Below are positions 52,352 to 60,351 of a DNA stretch of 64,000 nucleotides, one piece after another (position 1 is the first letter of the stretch; each line of letters opens with the position of its first letter). The translations under genes were made by a program, and so were the position numbers. Below the pieces are notes generated by a model, which had not been told where the DNA came from, searched no databases, and worked only from the letters and a program-made list of their open reading frames with translations. This DNA comes from an uncultured Clostridia bacterium (lineage in GTDB: Bacteria > Bacillota > Clostridia > Oscillospirales > Acutalibacteraceae), in the NCBI GenBank assembly GCA_937892525.1, contig CALAEV010000025.1, forward strand, positions 1 through 64,000, written 5' to 3'.

Positions 52352-52629
52352 CTTAACACCTTGGCAAAAAAGCCCTGTGCTTTTGGTCGTATATCAGTAT
52401 ATGTAAGTGACGAGATTTCACCGTCAACCATAAGTTCACTCTGTTCAAGATTTAGGCGCGTTATGTGAAGATTCCAGCCACGGATTGTAAGCTCGCCTGA
52501 ATCGGTAATGGCAATTATAGTTTGCTCGTCAAAAGAATCAATATCAGTAACACCTGAAACGGAAAGCTTTTTACGGTCCTCCATAATAATATTGTGGGGT
52601 AACTTGTGAATATTTTTTTCATCTGTCAT
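52348..52629 (-). CDS. yabP: sporulation protein YabP
   Basis: 93 residues, YabP/YqfC family: HNIIMEDRKKLSVSGVTDID, FDEQTIIAITDSGELTIRG and LNLEQSELMVDGEISSLTY are the family hallmarks. The ATG at 52629 has AGGAGG nine bases upstream. A sigma-E-like promoter lies directly upstream, consistent with mother-cell expression in sporulation. First gene of the yabP-yabQ-divIC-yabR cluster. Confidence 0.9.
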   Translation of the reverse strand: MTDEKNIHKLPHNIIMEDRKKLSVSGVTDIDSFDEQTIIAITDSGELTIRGWNLHITRLNLEQSELMVDGEISSLTYTDIRPKAQGFFAKVLR

Positions 52630-52652
52630 AGGTATAGACCTCCTTTTACTTA

Positions 52653-52681
52653 ATTGTATGAGCAAAAGGACAAAGCTATGA
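52653..52681 (-). promoter_or_regulatory. sigma-E-like promoter of yabP
   Basis: On the minus strand the -10 CATACAAT (52660-52653) matches the sigma-E consensus, with TCATAGC (52681-52675) as a -35 (5 of 7 positions) and a 14-base spacer. The same gene is sigma-E controlled in Bacillus. Confidence 0.75.
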
Positions 52682-52802
52682 CAAGATAAAATAGTTCGAC
52701 AAACTCAAATTTGTTAAAATTATTGGTCTTACACTCAATTCTACTGACGGTAGGGTGACTTTTTAGTGCGTTTATGATATTTTATTATCAGGAGGTAGTG
52801 CT

Positions 52803-53627
52803 ATGAACAACAAGAAAATTGGTGAGTTTATTTCCGTTTTAAGAAAAGGGTTGGGTTATAGCCAAAAAGATTTGGCTGAAAAACTGAATATAACAGATAA
52901 AGCAGTATCAAAATGGGAAACAGGCAGAAGTGCACCTGATGTGTCGATGTTGTTGCCACTTTCAGAAGTGCTTGGAGTTTCGGTAACAGAAATCTTAAAA
53001 GGCGAAAGAATATGTGAAGAAGAAATCCATACTGCTTCAAATGAAATCATTGTAAAAACCTTAAAAAAGTCAAAAGCAAAAGTGTTGTTTGCAGTAATTT
53101 TAGTGTTGATTATTTTGGTTGGTTTAATCTGTTCATACCCTGCATATCATTATTTTTCAACAATTTCGGAAAACGATTTTCAGTCTGTCAGAGAGCAAGC
53201 CATATTATATTCTGAAAACGAAGAAATAGATTGCATTGCAATAACGCAGAATAGCGACAAGATTGCTTATTTGTTTGCAGACGATGAAAGTTCATATATG
53301 TTGTTATATGAAAGAAATAAGTTGTTTGAAAACAGGCTTAACTGTATCGGCGGAACCGGAGCGTCAAAAAGCGAATTTGGTATGGGGTTGTACTGTATTG
53401 GAAGTAACGGAGAAACTGTGTTTGTGATGTTCGGTGCAAATTTAGATGCTGACCGATATAGCTTTAGCTATCAGGGTACTGAACATACGAGAAAAATAAA
53501 TGATGGTTATGTTTTGGATGTGTTTATTGATAAAGATTATTCTTTTACAAATCCTACAATTATGTCGGTAGGGGATAATGTGATTTTTGAGTCCGAATTT
53601 CAAAAGCAAGAAGATAAGGCTGACTAA
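52803..53627 (+). CDS. membrane-anchored XRE family regulator with extracytoplasmic domain
   Basis: 274 residues. HTH at residues 6-60 (YSQKDLAEKLNITDKAVSKW), a linker, a single membrane helix at about 95-115 (VLFAVILVLIILVGLICSYP), then about 155 residues outside the membrane rich in beta-type sequence. Close in its HTH and linker to the protein at 14397 (LGVSVTEILKGERI versus LGVTVNELLAGERI). AGGAGG precedes the ATG. One-component sensor-regulator of unknown ligand. Confidence 0.8.
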   Translation: MNNKKIGEFISVLRKGLGYSQKDLAEKLNITDKAVSKWETGRSAPDVSMLLPLSEVLGVSVTEILKGERICEEEIHTASNEIIVKTLKKSKAKVLFAVILVLIILVGLICSYPAYHYFSTISENDFQSVREQAILYSENEEIDCIAITQNSDKIAYLFADDESSYMLLYERNKLFENRLNCIGGTGASKSEFGMGLYCIGSNGETVFVMFGANLDADRYSFSYQGTEHTRKINDGYVLDVFIDKDYSFTNPTIMSVGDNVIFESEFQKQEDKAD

Positions 53628-53649
53628 AAGTAAAATTTTAATAAAAATA

Positions 53650-53681
53650 ACTCCCTACGGTTTGTAGGGAGTTTAATTTTA
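53650..53681 (+). terminator. terminator after the XRE regulator
   Basis: ACTCCCTAC / GTAGGGAGT (53650-53658 and 53664-53672) with five-base loop, then TTAATTTT. Confidence 0.85.
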
Positions 53682-53683
53682 TA

Positions 53684-55069
53684 TTATTTTTCAAATACAT
53701 CTTGCCAGTCATCTGGTTCGGGATTATAAAGCACGTCAAGAAGCATATCAAGGATTTCTGCTATATTTTCAGTTCCTTTTTTGAGTTTGAGAATTTTCTT
53801 AACTCTCTTATTAAAAAGTGATGAAAGTGCTTTGTATTCAGGTGTGTCAGGTGTATATGGCTCGTTGCCATAGTAAAGATTTGTGATTGCCTCTAAAATA
53901 AAATCTTTTACGATTCTGTCTTTAATTGACGAGTCAACATATTTGCTTATGCCGAAAAGTTTACCAAATGTACCGAAAGTTGCTTTCTGTAAGAACTTAC
54001 CAAAAGGCACAAGCACAGGCTTTGCCTTGTAAACTTTTTCAGGAGTCATACTGAAAGATGTTGAAAGTTCTGCAAGCTTGTCAATGTCATAAGCCATTGA
54101 GTCAAAAATTGCATTTAAGAATTGCAAAAAGTTAGCTTTTGTGTATTCGTCAACAGTTTTGCCTTGTAAATCCCAATCGAAATTTTCAAGTTTTACGCTA
54201 TCAACAACTACTTCGGTGTCAGTCATTTTAACTTTACGCATTACAGCAGGGTAACCAACGGCAGAAGCTGTGTTTATATCGTAAAAATCATTACCTTTTG
54301 CTGTGGTCATTTTTGCAATATTCATCATGTGGGTATGACCTGTAAAAATAAATTTTACACCATTATCTGCAAGAAATTCTGATGTTTTTTCGTAATCCCC
54401 AAGCATATCGCGTTTACTGAAAAGTGGATAAATAGGGCTTGGTGGTAATACAGGGTGATGAGTAACTGCAAATATGTAATCACCGTTAGCTTTTGCGTCA
54501 TCGATTTGCTCTTTAATCCACTGGAGACAGTCGTCATAGTAGCCACAGAAGAATTCGTCGCCATCATCATTAAGACAAAGAAGTCTGTACCCTTCTTGCA
54601 ATTGAACGCAATATGAATGGCTTGGTTTATGTAATGAAATTGCTTCGCTGAGCCCAAAATCCTTGTAGATTTCTAAAAGGTCATCACGGTCTGTGCGAGT
54701 AGCAGTAAGGATTTCATCTCCGACACATTTTTCTGCTTTACCTGTGCCGTTACCGTTTTCCATAAAGTAATCGTGTGTGCCTGTTGTAAGGTACACTTTT
54801 TTACCTGCATCTTTAAGACGGTAAAGTTTAGGAAGCAAATCTTTGTGGCTCTCCATAGCACCGTTACATGTAACATCGCCTGTAATGAGAACAATATTTG
54901 TTTCTTTATCTTCTATGATTTTATCAAAATGAGCATCAATCATAGCACCTGTTTCCTTAAGGCACTTTTGGTCAGAAAGACAAATTTTTTCAAACGCTTT
55001 GCCCTCTGTACCAAGTTCAAGTGCGTAGTGATGCAAGTCAGTGATTTGATAGAATTTCAAGTCTGCCAT
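53684..55069 (-). CDS. calcineurin-like metallophosphoesterase (larger type)
   Basis: 461 residues. Motifs in order: ITDLHHYA (in place of DxH), TGDVTCNGA, TTGTHDYF (again GTH in place of GNH), AVTHHPV and FTGHTHMMN. The C-terminal 190 residues are helical with no recognised domain. Cytosolic. It lies two bases after the GPH transporter gene and is probably cotranscribed, suggesting action on an imported or derived phosphoester. Confidence 0.82.
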   Translation of the reverse strand: MADLKFYQITDLHHYALELGTEGKAFEKICLSDQKCLKETGAMIDAHFDKIIEDKETNIVLITGDVTCNGAMESHKDLLPKLYRLKDAGKKVYLTTGTHDYFMENGNGTGKAEKCVGDEILTATRTDRDDLLEIYKDFGLSEAISLHKPSHSYCVQLQEGYRLLCLNDDGDEFFCGYYDDCLQWIKEQIDDAKANGDYIFAVTHHPVLPPSPIYPLFSKRDMLGDYEKTSEFLADNGVKFIFTGHTHMMNIAKMTTAKGNDFYDINTASAVGYPAVMRKVKMTDTEVVVDSVKLENFDWDLQGKTVDEYTKANFLQFLNAIFDSMAYDIDKLAELSTSFSMTPEKVYKAKPVLVPFGKFLQKATFGTFGKLFGISKYVDSSIKDRIVKDFILEAITNLYYGNEPYTPDTPEYKALSSLFNKRVKKILKLKKGTENIAEILDMLLDVLYNPEPDDWQDVFEK

Positions 55070-55071
55070 AA

Positions 55072-56469
55072 TTATTCTCCTGATGCGCGTTTTTCGGTAA
55101 TGTAATCGTGAACTTTGTCAGCAAGCTCGCCATAAACCTTGAACTTCTTACGGAATACAATAAGAGATGCAAGGAAGAAAAGCATTGGTACGCCGAAGCA
55201 GATAATACCGATACCTGTTTTAGTTGTATCGTTAAGACCAACATTTGCAGTAATCTGCTCGTTGTAGTTCATAAGTCCAAGACCACCGAAAAGTACGATT
55301 GTCTGCATTGTATATGCCATTTTCTGCAAGAAACCTTTCATTGAGAAAGTAATACTTTCATTTCTTTCGCCGTTTTTGTATTCGCCGTAGTCAACAATGT
55401 CTGCAAGGAAGATTGTCTGTGAAACAAACATTGAAGAAACGCCCACAGATGCAAGAATATAGCAAACGTCCATAATTACAACATTGAGTTTAAGAATAGG
55501 ACCTGTTATGAGCATAAGTGCATAACCTACAATTGCCGTGCAAAGTGAAATTGTGTATGTCTGTCTTTTTGAAAACCATTTTGTGAGTACAGGCACAACA
55601 AGAAGACCTAATACAGAGCCCACAGTACCAATTGTCTGGAAAAGAGACTGTAATTTTGAGTTGCCGAGAGTATCTGTGAAATAGTAAACGGCAGTTGAAC
55701 TTGTTAAGTACCAACCAGCGTTTGAAAGCATTGCAAACACAATGAATACAACAAGTTGGTCGTTGCTTTTGATAACAGTGAAAATCTGTTTAAGACTGAA
55801 TTTTTTCTTTTCGCCGTAAACAACATTAGTTTCTTTTGTGAGAAGTACGCAGACAAGTGCGAAGAATACAAGTGCTACGCCACAAATTCCTGCCCAACGT
55901 GAAAAACCACTTGCGCTATAACCTTTTTCGTCGGTAATACCACTTGAAAGAAGTGGGCAGATAATAGGTGTAAGAATTGAAATGATTCCCTGACCTATAC
56001 CTGAGAATGTACGAGCAATAGTTGCAACAAGATTTCTTTCTTTTTCTTCGCTTGTGAATGATGGTACCATTGACCAATAAGGAATATCAGCCATTGTGTT
56101 TGTCATACCCCAAAGAATATACATAACACCTATGTAGATATAAAGTGGAAGTCCACTCATACCGAATGATGTGAACAAAAGGAAAAGTACAACTGCATTG
56201 CAAAGCGCACCTATTAAAATCCAAGGTCTGTATTTGCCGTGTTTTGTGCGAGTGTTATCAACAATTGTGCCCATCATTGGGTCATTAATACCATCCCAGA
56301 TTCGAGCAAGGGGAGTGATAAGGAGCAAAAAGCCCTCTTGAAGCCCTAATACGCTTGAAAGGTAGTATGAAAGGTATGAATAGAACATACCATAACTTAA
56401 ATCAAGACCGATTGCACCTACACCATAACCAAGGGCAGTAGGAATAATAGATTTCTTTTTAGTTGCCAT
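55072..56469 (-). CDS. GPH family sugar:cation symporter (MFS superfamily)
   Basis: 465 residues, twelve membrane helices. The GPH signature region DGINDPMMGTIVDNTRTKHGKYRPW-type motif lies at about 62-88 (DGINDPMMG, KHGKYRPW) and GEYKNGERNE near 360. Probably takes up a glycoside or oligosaccharide with Na+ or H+. The ATG at 56469 has AGGTG seven bases upstream; upstream codons overlap the small membrane gene. Substrate unknown. Confidence 0.88.
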   Translation of the reverse strand: MATKKKSIIPTALGYGVGAIGLDLSYGMFYSYLSYYLSSVLGLQEGFLLLITPLARIWDGINDPMMGTIVDNTRTKHGKYRPWILIGALCNAVVLFLLFTSFGMSGLPLYIYIGVMYILWGMTNTMADIPYWSMVPSFTSEEKERNLVATIARTFSGIGQGIISILTPIICPLLSSGITDEKGYSASGFSRWAGICGVALVFFALVCVLLTKETNVVYGEKKKFSLKQIFTVIKSNDQLVVFIVFAMLSNAGWYLTSSTAVYYFTDTLGNSKLQSLFQTIGTVGSVLGLLVVPVLTKWFSKRQTYTISLCTAIVGYALMLITGPILKLNVVIMDVCYILASVGVSSMFVSQTIFLADIVDYGEYKNGERNESITFSMKGFLQKMAYTMQTIVLFGGLGLMNYNEQITANVGLNDTTKTGIGIICFGVPMLFFLASLIVFRKKFKVYGELADKVHDYITEKRASGE

Positions 56470-56653
56470 TGTTTCGCACCTCATCAATCTTTTGTTTTAA
56501 TTTATCTTCAATTTCAGGGAATTCTCGTGAGTAATTGCCTTGTTTTTCTTCGTATTTTGAAAGAGCAAGACTGAACACACCGACTGTTGCAGTAACGAGT
56601 GGAGTAATTTTTGCTACCTTTATTGCAGTTTTAATAAGTTTTTTAGTATCCAT
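56459..56653 (-). CDS. small single-helix membrane protein
   Basis: 64 residues, family unknown. A basic start (MDTKKLIKTAIKVAKI) leads into one hydrophobic helix (PLVTATVGVFSLALS), then a charged tail (KLKQKIDEVRN). Its ATG shares one base with the stop of the MurE-kinase fusion (TAATG) and its stop overlaps the transporter start by 11 bases, which argues that it is a real translated gene in the operon. An accessory factor for either neighbour is possible. Confidence 0.65.
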   Translation of the reverse strand: MDTKKLIKTAIKVAKITPLVTATVGVFSLALSKYEEKQGNYSREFPEIEDKLKQKIDEVRNNGN

Positions 56654-59010
56654 TATTCACGAGACACCACCGTTCCGACAGTTTTTGCACCGATAAATTC
56701 AGAAATTATATTGTAACGAACTCTGCCGTTAAGAATTGCAACTTCTTTTACTCCGTTTTCAATAAGATTAATAATATTTCGGATTTTCGGTATCATTCCA
56801 CCTTTTGCCAGACCACTATCTAAAAGCATTTTTGCCTTTTCGATTGTAATATGCTCTAACGCAGTTTTTTCATTCTGACTGTCAAGGAAAATACCATTAA
56901 CATCTGTTATATAAACAAGATAGTCAGCACCAAGTGCTAATGCTACCTGACCTGCTGCATCATCTGCATTTATGTTTACTGTGCCAAGAGAAACGCATCT
57001 GCCAACAGGGGAAAGTACTACTGTGTAGTCCTTATCTAAAAGTGTATCAATAAGAGTTGTGTCAACCTTTGAAATGTCGCCCACTCTGCCTAAAGATTTT
57101 CCGTTAATGTATTTTGGAAGTGCCGTTAAAATATTGCCGTCAGTACCACTAATGCCAACTGCAGAAATATTGCTTTGTGAGAAACGCTCAACAATTTTTT
57201 TGTTGACACTTCCTGAAAGCACCATTTCAACGACGCTCATTTCTTCATCACCTGTAACACGGTAACCCTCATAAAATTCTGATTTAAGATTCATTTTATC
57301 AAGAGTTTTGCTGATTTCTTTGCCACCACCGTGCACAACAACGATTTTAGCACCAACCATTGTAAGAAGTGCAATATCTTCAAGAAGATTTTTCATAAGT
57401 GTTTCGTCGTCAAGACAACTACCACCAAGTTTAATTACAACTTTTTTGTTGTGAAGCTTGTGAAGCTGGGGGAGTATGTCTTGCACACTTTTTATTTTCT
57501 CGTCGCTGTCAAGGCCGTTTTTTTTATCGTATTCTTTAAGTGCTTTTATTGTGTATTCAACGTCAGTTGGGCAAGGAATGTATTCAACGCCACGTTTTTG
57601 TCTTGTTTCATTGCCTTTACCTGTTATAAGAATAACGCTATCTGCACCCATTTCGTTGATTGCAGTAGAAATTGCAACTCCACGGTCATCAATAATCTTG
57701 TATTTACCGTTTTGAGATTCAACAAAAGATGCAACCTCTTTTGAAATCTTTTCAAGTGGCTCTTCGCCTGGGTCTTCTTCTGTGATATATGTCATATCAG
57801 CATACATTCCTGCCATTTCGCCTAAATCTTTACGGCGAATAAGCGCTTTGTTACCTGGGCAACCGAATACAATAGCAACTTTTCTGCCGGGGTATTCTTG
57901 TCGCACAGATTTAAAAAGATTTTCAAAGCTCATTCTGTTGTGAGCATAGTCAACAATGGCAGTAATACGCTTGTCTGCATTTTCATAAACTTCCATTCTA
58001 CCACTTGAACGTGCTTTAAGAAGTCCTGTGTAAATGTATTGCTCAGGAATTTGGAGCTTTGTGCAGACGGCAATAGCGCAAAGTGCGTTTTCAACATTGA
58101 AAAGACCTGGGATTGTAAGTGTAAAATCACGGTCAAAATCTTTTGTTTTAACTGTAAACACTGTGTCGGAGCCGTCTTTACGAATGTTGTAGCCGTAAAC
58201 ATCTGCATTTGAGTTTTTTGTACTGAATGTAATAACTTCAGGTGCATTTTTAGATGCTTCTAACACATCTTCACTACGGTCTGTATCAAGATTTATAACT
58301 GCAGTTTTGCATTGTGTGAAAATTTTCATTTTTGACTGGAAATAGTCTTCAAAATCAGGGTGTTCAATAGCGCTTATATGGTCAATGCCGATGTTAAGAT
58401 AACAACCGATTGTGAAAGTTACACCGTCAGTTCTGCCGTATTTAAGTGCTTGCGAAGAAACTTCCATTGTAAAGTGTTTTATATCACTTTTAACAGCATT
58501 GTCAAAATGCTTGTGAAGGTCAAATGGCTCAGGAGTAGTTAAGTGGCTTTCAATGTTGATAATACCGTCATAAGTATCGATTGAAGAAACAATTGCACTT
58601 GGTCCTTTGCCAAGAGATGCAAGATATTCGTCTTCAATGTATTTTATAAAATACGCAGTTGTAGATTTGCCTTTTGTACCTGTAATACCAACAAGGTTTA
58701 ACTTGTCCCAAGCGTTGTTATAGAAAAAGTTTGCAGAAAGATACATTGACTTTCTGATATCTGACACAAGAATACAAGGAGCATCCGTGTTATATTTCTT
58801 TTCTGAAACATAAGCAGTAGCGCCGTTGTTTAAGGCGTCAAGCAAAAACTGTTCTTTGAAATGCGCCCCTTTACAGAAAAACAGAGTATCTGCTTTTAAA
58901 TCCTGCGAGTTGTATGAAATAAAACCGACAGGGGAGGTTTCTTCACATTCTGTGCTTGTGAGTATTGAGTTTTCCTTAAAAAGTTCAATGAAATCTTTAA
59001 GTATAAGCAT
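56653..59010 (-). CDS. MurE-like Mur ligase fused to N-acetylglutamate kinase-like domain
   Basis: 785 residues in one frame. Residues 1 to about 495 are a Mur ligase: VGITGTKGKSTT P-loop near 106-117, TTPEPFDLH, MEVSSQALKYGR, a C-terminal domain with VDYAHN and GCPGNK. The MurE amino-acid-binding motif, DNPR for diaminopimelate, reads EDPG (ITEEDPGEE). Residues about 518-785 match N-acetylglutamate kinase: VIKLGGS, VVHGGGKEI, EGYRVTGDEEM, NINADDAAGQ, KGGMIPKIRN. No arginine genes are nearby. Ligase substrate and kinase partner are therefore uncertain; an amino-acid activation or modification step for peptidoglycan or a related polymer is the guess. Confidence 0.88.
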   Translation of the reverse strand: MLILKDFIELFKENSILTSTECEETSPVGFISYNSQDLKADTLFFCKGAHFKEQFLLDALNNGATAYVSEKKYNTDAPCILVSDIRKSMYLSANFFYNNAWDKLNLVGITGTKGKSTTAYFIKYIEDEYLASLGKGPSAIVSSIDTYDGIINIESHLTTPEPFDLHKHFDNAVKSDIKHFTMEVSSQALKYGRTDGVTFTIGCYLNIGIDHISAIEHPDFEDYFQSKMKIFTQCKTAVINLDTDRSEDVLEASKNAPEVITFSTKNSNADVYGYNIRKDGSDTVFTVKTKDFDRDFTLTIPGLFNVENALCAIAVCTKLQIPEQYIYTGLLKARSSGRMEVYENADKRITAIVDYAHNRMSFENLFKSVRQEYPGRKVAIVFGCPGNKALIRRKDLGEMAGMYADMTYITEEDPGEEPLEKISKEVASFVESQNGKYKIIDDRGVAISTAINEMGADSVILITGKGNETRQKRGVEYIPCPTDVEYTIKALKEYDKKNGLDSDEKIKSVQDILPQLHKLHNKKVVIKLGGSCLDDETLMKNLLEDIALLTMVGAKIVVVHGGGKEISKTLDKMNLKSEFYEGYRVTGDEEMSVVEMVLSGSVNKKIVERFSQSNISAVGISGTDGNILTALPKYINGKSLGRVGDISKVDTTLIDTLLDKDYTVVLSPVGRCVSLGTVNINADDAAGQVALALGADYLVYITDVNGIFLDSQNEKTALEHITIEKAKMLLDSGLAKGGMIPKIRNIINLIENGVKEVAILNGRVRYNIISEFIGAKTVGTVVSRE

Positions 59011-59022
59011 TTTCTTGCTCCT

Positions 59023-59610
59023 TTACTTTTTCATCTGGTCTAAAGTTTTTTCGTATGATGGCAAAAATTCTTCCTTGAAGATTTGCACTTCTTCTAATTC
59101 GCTTTTTTCAATGGATTTAATAAGTCTTTCTTCTGCCTCAATAAATTCGCTGTTGCCTGCTTTTCGCTCGTCAACACATTTTAAGTAACCGCTGATTTTA
59201 TCGGCAGCTTTAACGAGTTTCCATAATTCTTTATCTTCTGCTTTTTTCTTGAAAAGTGGCTCGTATGATGGTAATAAATCTTCAGGGAGCATAGAAAGAA
59301 GTTGTTTTGACGCGTTCTTTTCAACTGCCTTGTAAGCCTCTTTTGTTTCTGTGCTGTAATACTTTACAGGTGTAGGCAAGTCGCCTGTGATAATCTCAGG
59401 CACATCGTGATAAAGCCCTAAAAGAGATGCTCTTTCACAGTTATAATTTTTGCCTAAACGCTGATTACCTATACTTGCAAGAGCGTAGCAAAGCTGAGCC
59501 ACTTCTGCAGAATGCTCACTTAATGTTTCATAGCGAGTATTTCGCATAAGTGCCCAACGGTTTATGTATTTAATTCTGCTTGCAAATGCAAAAAAATCAT
59601 TTTTGCCCAT
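59023..59610 (-). CDS. yfbR: HD-domain 5'-deoxynucleotidase (YfbR-like)
   Basis: 195 residues. HD motifs: SEHSAEVAQL, LGLYHDVPEIITGDLPTPVK (HD plus family signature) and VKAADKISGYLKC. Hydrolyses dNMPs to deoxynucleosides in the family prototype. It is adjacent to dCMP deaminase with a one-base overlap (TAATG), which fits a shared role in deoxynucleotide pool control. Confidence 0.9.
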   Translation of the reverse strand: MGKNDFFAFASRIKYINRWALMRNTRYETLSEHSAEVAQLCYALASIGNQRLGKNYNCERASLLGLYHDVPEIITGDLPTPVKYYSTETKEAYKAVEKNASKQLLSMLPEDLLPSYEPLFKKKAEDKELWKLVKAADKISGYLKCVDERKAGNSEFIEAEERLIKSIEKSELEEVQIFKEEFLPSYEKTLDQMKK

Positions 59611-60107
59611 TAGATGTCCTCTTCTCTGAAACTGATGTTTAATCCATCACGATTCATTTTAACTTTTGTGTATTTAACACCTGCAGCGTCAAACATTCTG
59701 CGAGATTCACGGTTGTTAAGGCTATCTTTGTATTTGTCTGAAAGGAACATAACCTCTTTAATACCACTCTGAATAATTGCCTTTGCACATTCGTTGCAAG
59801 GGAAAAGTGCTACATAGATTTTGCAACCGTTTAAGTTTCTGCCACCGTTGTTAAGGATTGCGTTAAGTTCAGCGTGGCAAACATAAGGATATTTTGTGTC
59901 AAATTCGTCGCCTGTTCTGTCCCAAGGGAATTCGTCATCATCGCAACCGTGTGGGAATCCGTTGTAGCCAACTGACATGATTTTGTTGTTATTGTCAACA
60001 ATACAAGCACCTACCTGTGTGCTTGGGTCTTTACTTCTTCTTGCAGAAAGAAGCGCAATACCCATAAAATACTCGTCCCAACTAATGTAATCTTCTCTTT
60101 TAGCCAT
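59610..60107 (-). CDS. comEB: dCMP deaminase (ComEB family)
   Basis: 165 residues. Zinc-binding motif CHAELNAI and LFPCNECAKAI; the N-terminal RSKDPSTQVGACIVD is typical. Converts dCMP to dUMP for dTTP synthesis. The binding site AAGGAG lies just inside the boundary of the MITE-like element upstream, so the element may carry or disturb regulation. Confidence 0.93.
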   Translation of the reverse strand: MAKREDYISWDEYFMGIALLSARRSKDPSTQVGACIVDNNNKIMSVGYNGFPHGCDDDEFPWDRTGDEFDTKYPYVCHAELNAILNNGGRNLNGCKIYVALFPCNECAKAIIQSGIKEVMFLSDKYKDSLNNRESRRMFDAAGVKYTKVKMNRDGLNISFREEDI

Positions 60108-60123
60108 TTCCTTTTTCTCCTTA

Positions 60124-60351
60124 AGGTGAGTAGTGTCAAACCTAATACGATTTTGTTTGCATTCTCACCGATATTTTATTATGTTTATTAATTAATAAGT
60201 TGTACGGAAAATTTCAAACCGTAAATGATTGGGATTTAGATGAATTTTTGCTTTTGAGACCGCAGGCTTGCTAACGCAAGTCAAGGATGAAAAAGTGAAA
60301 ATTCGCTAAATTACTTTATTTACGGCGTGTTAGGTTTGATACTACTCACCT
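60124..60351. mobile_element. MITE-like element with 26-bp terminal inverted repeats
   Basis: The 26-bp ends (60124-60149 and 60326-60351) are inverted copies with two mismatches; both begin AGGTGAGTAGT. TTA flanks each end (60121-60123 and 60352-60354), a candidate 3-bp target duplication. The interior has no ORF; it contains a hairpin CTTGC-TAAC-GCAAG and a larger imperfect palindrome around it. The element occupies the whole comEB-rarA gap. Its right end supplies the rarA stop codon (GAG TAG on the minus strand). Confidence 0.7.
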
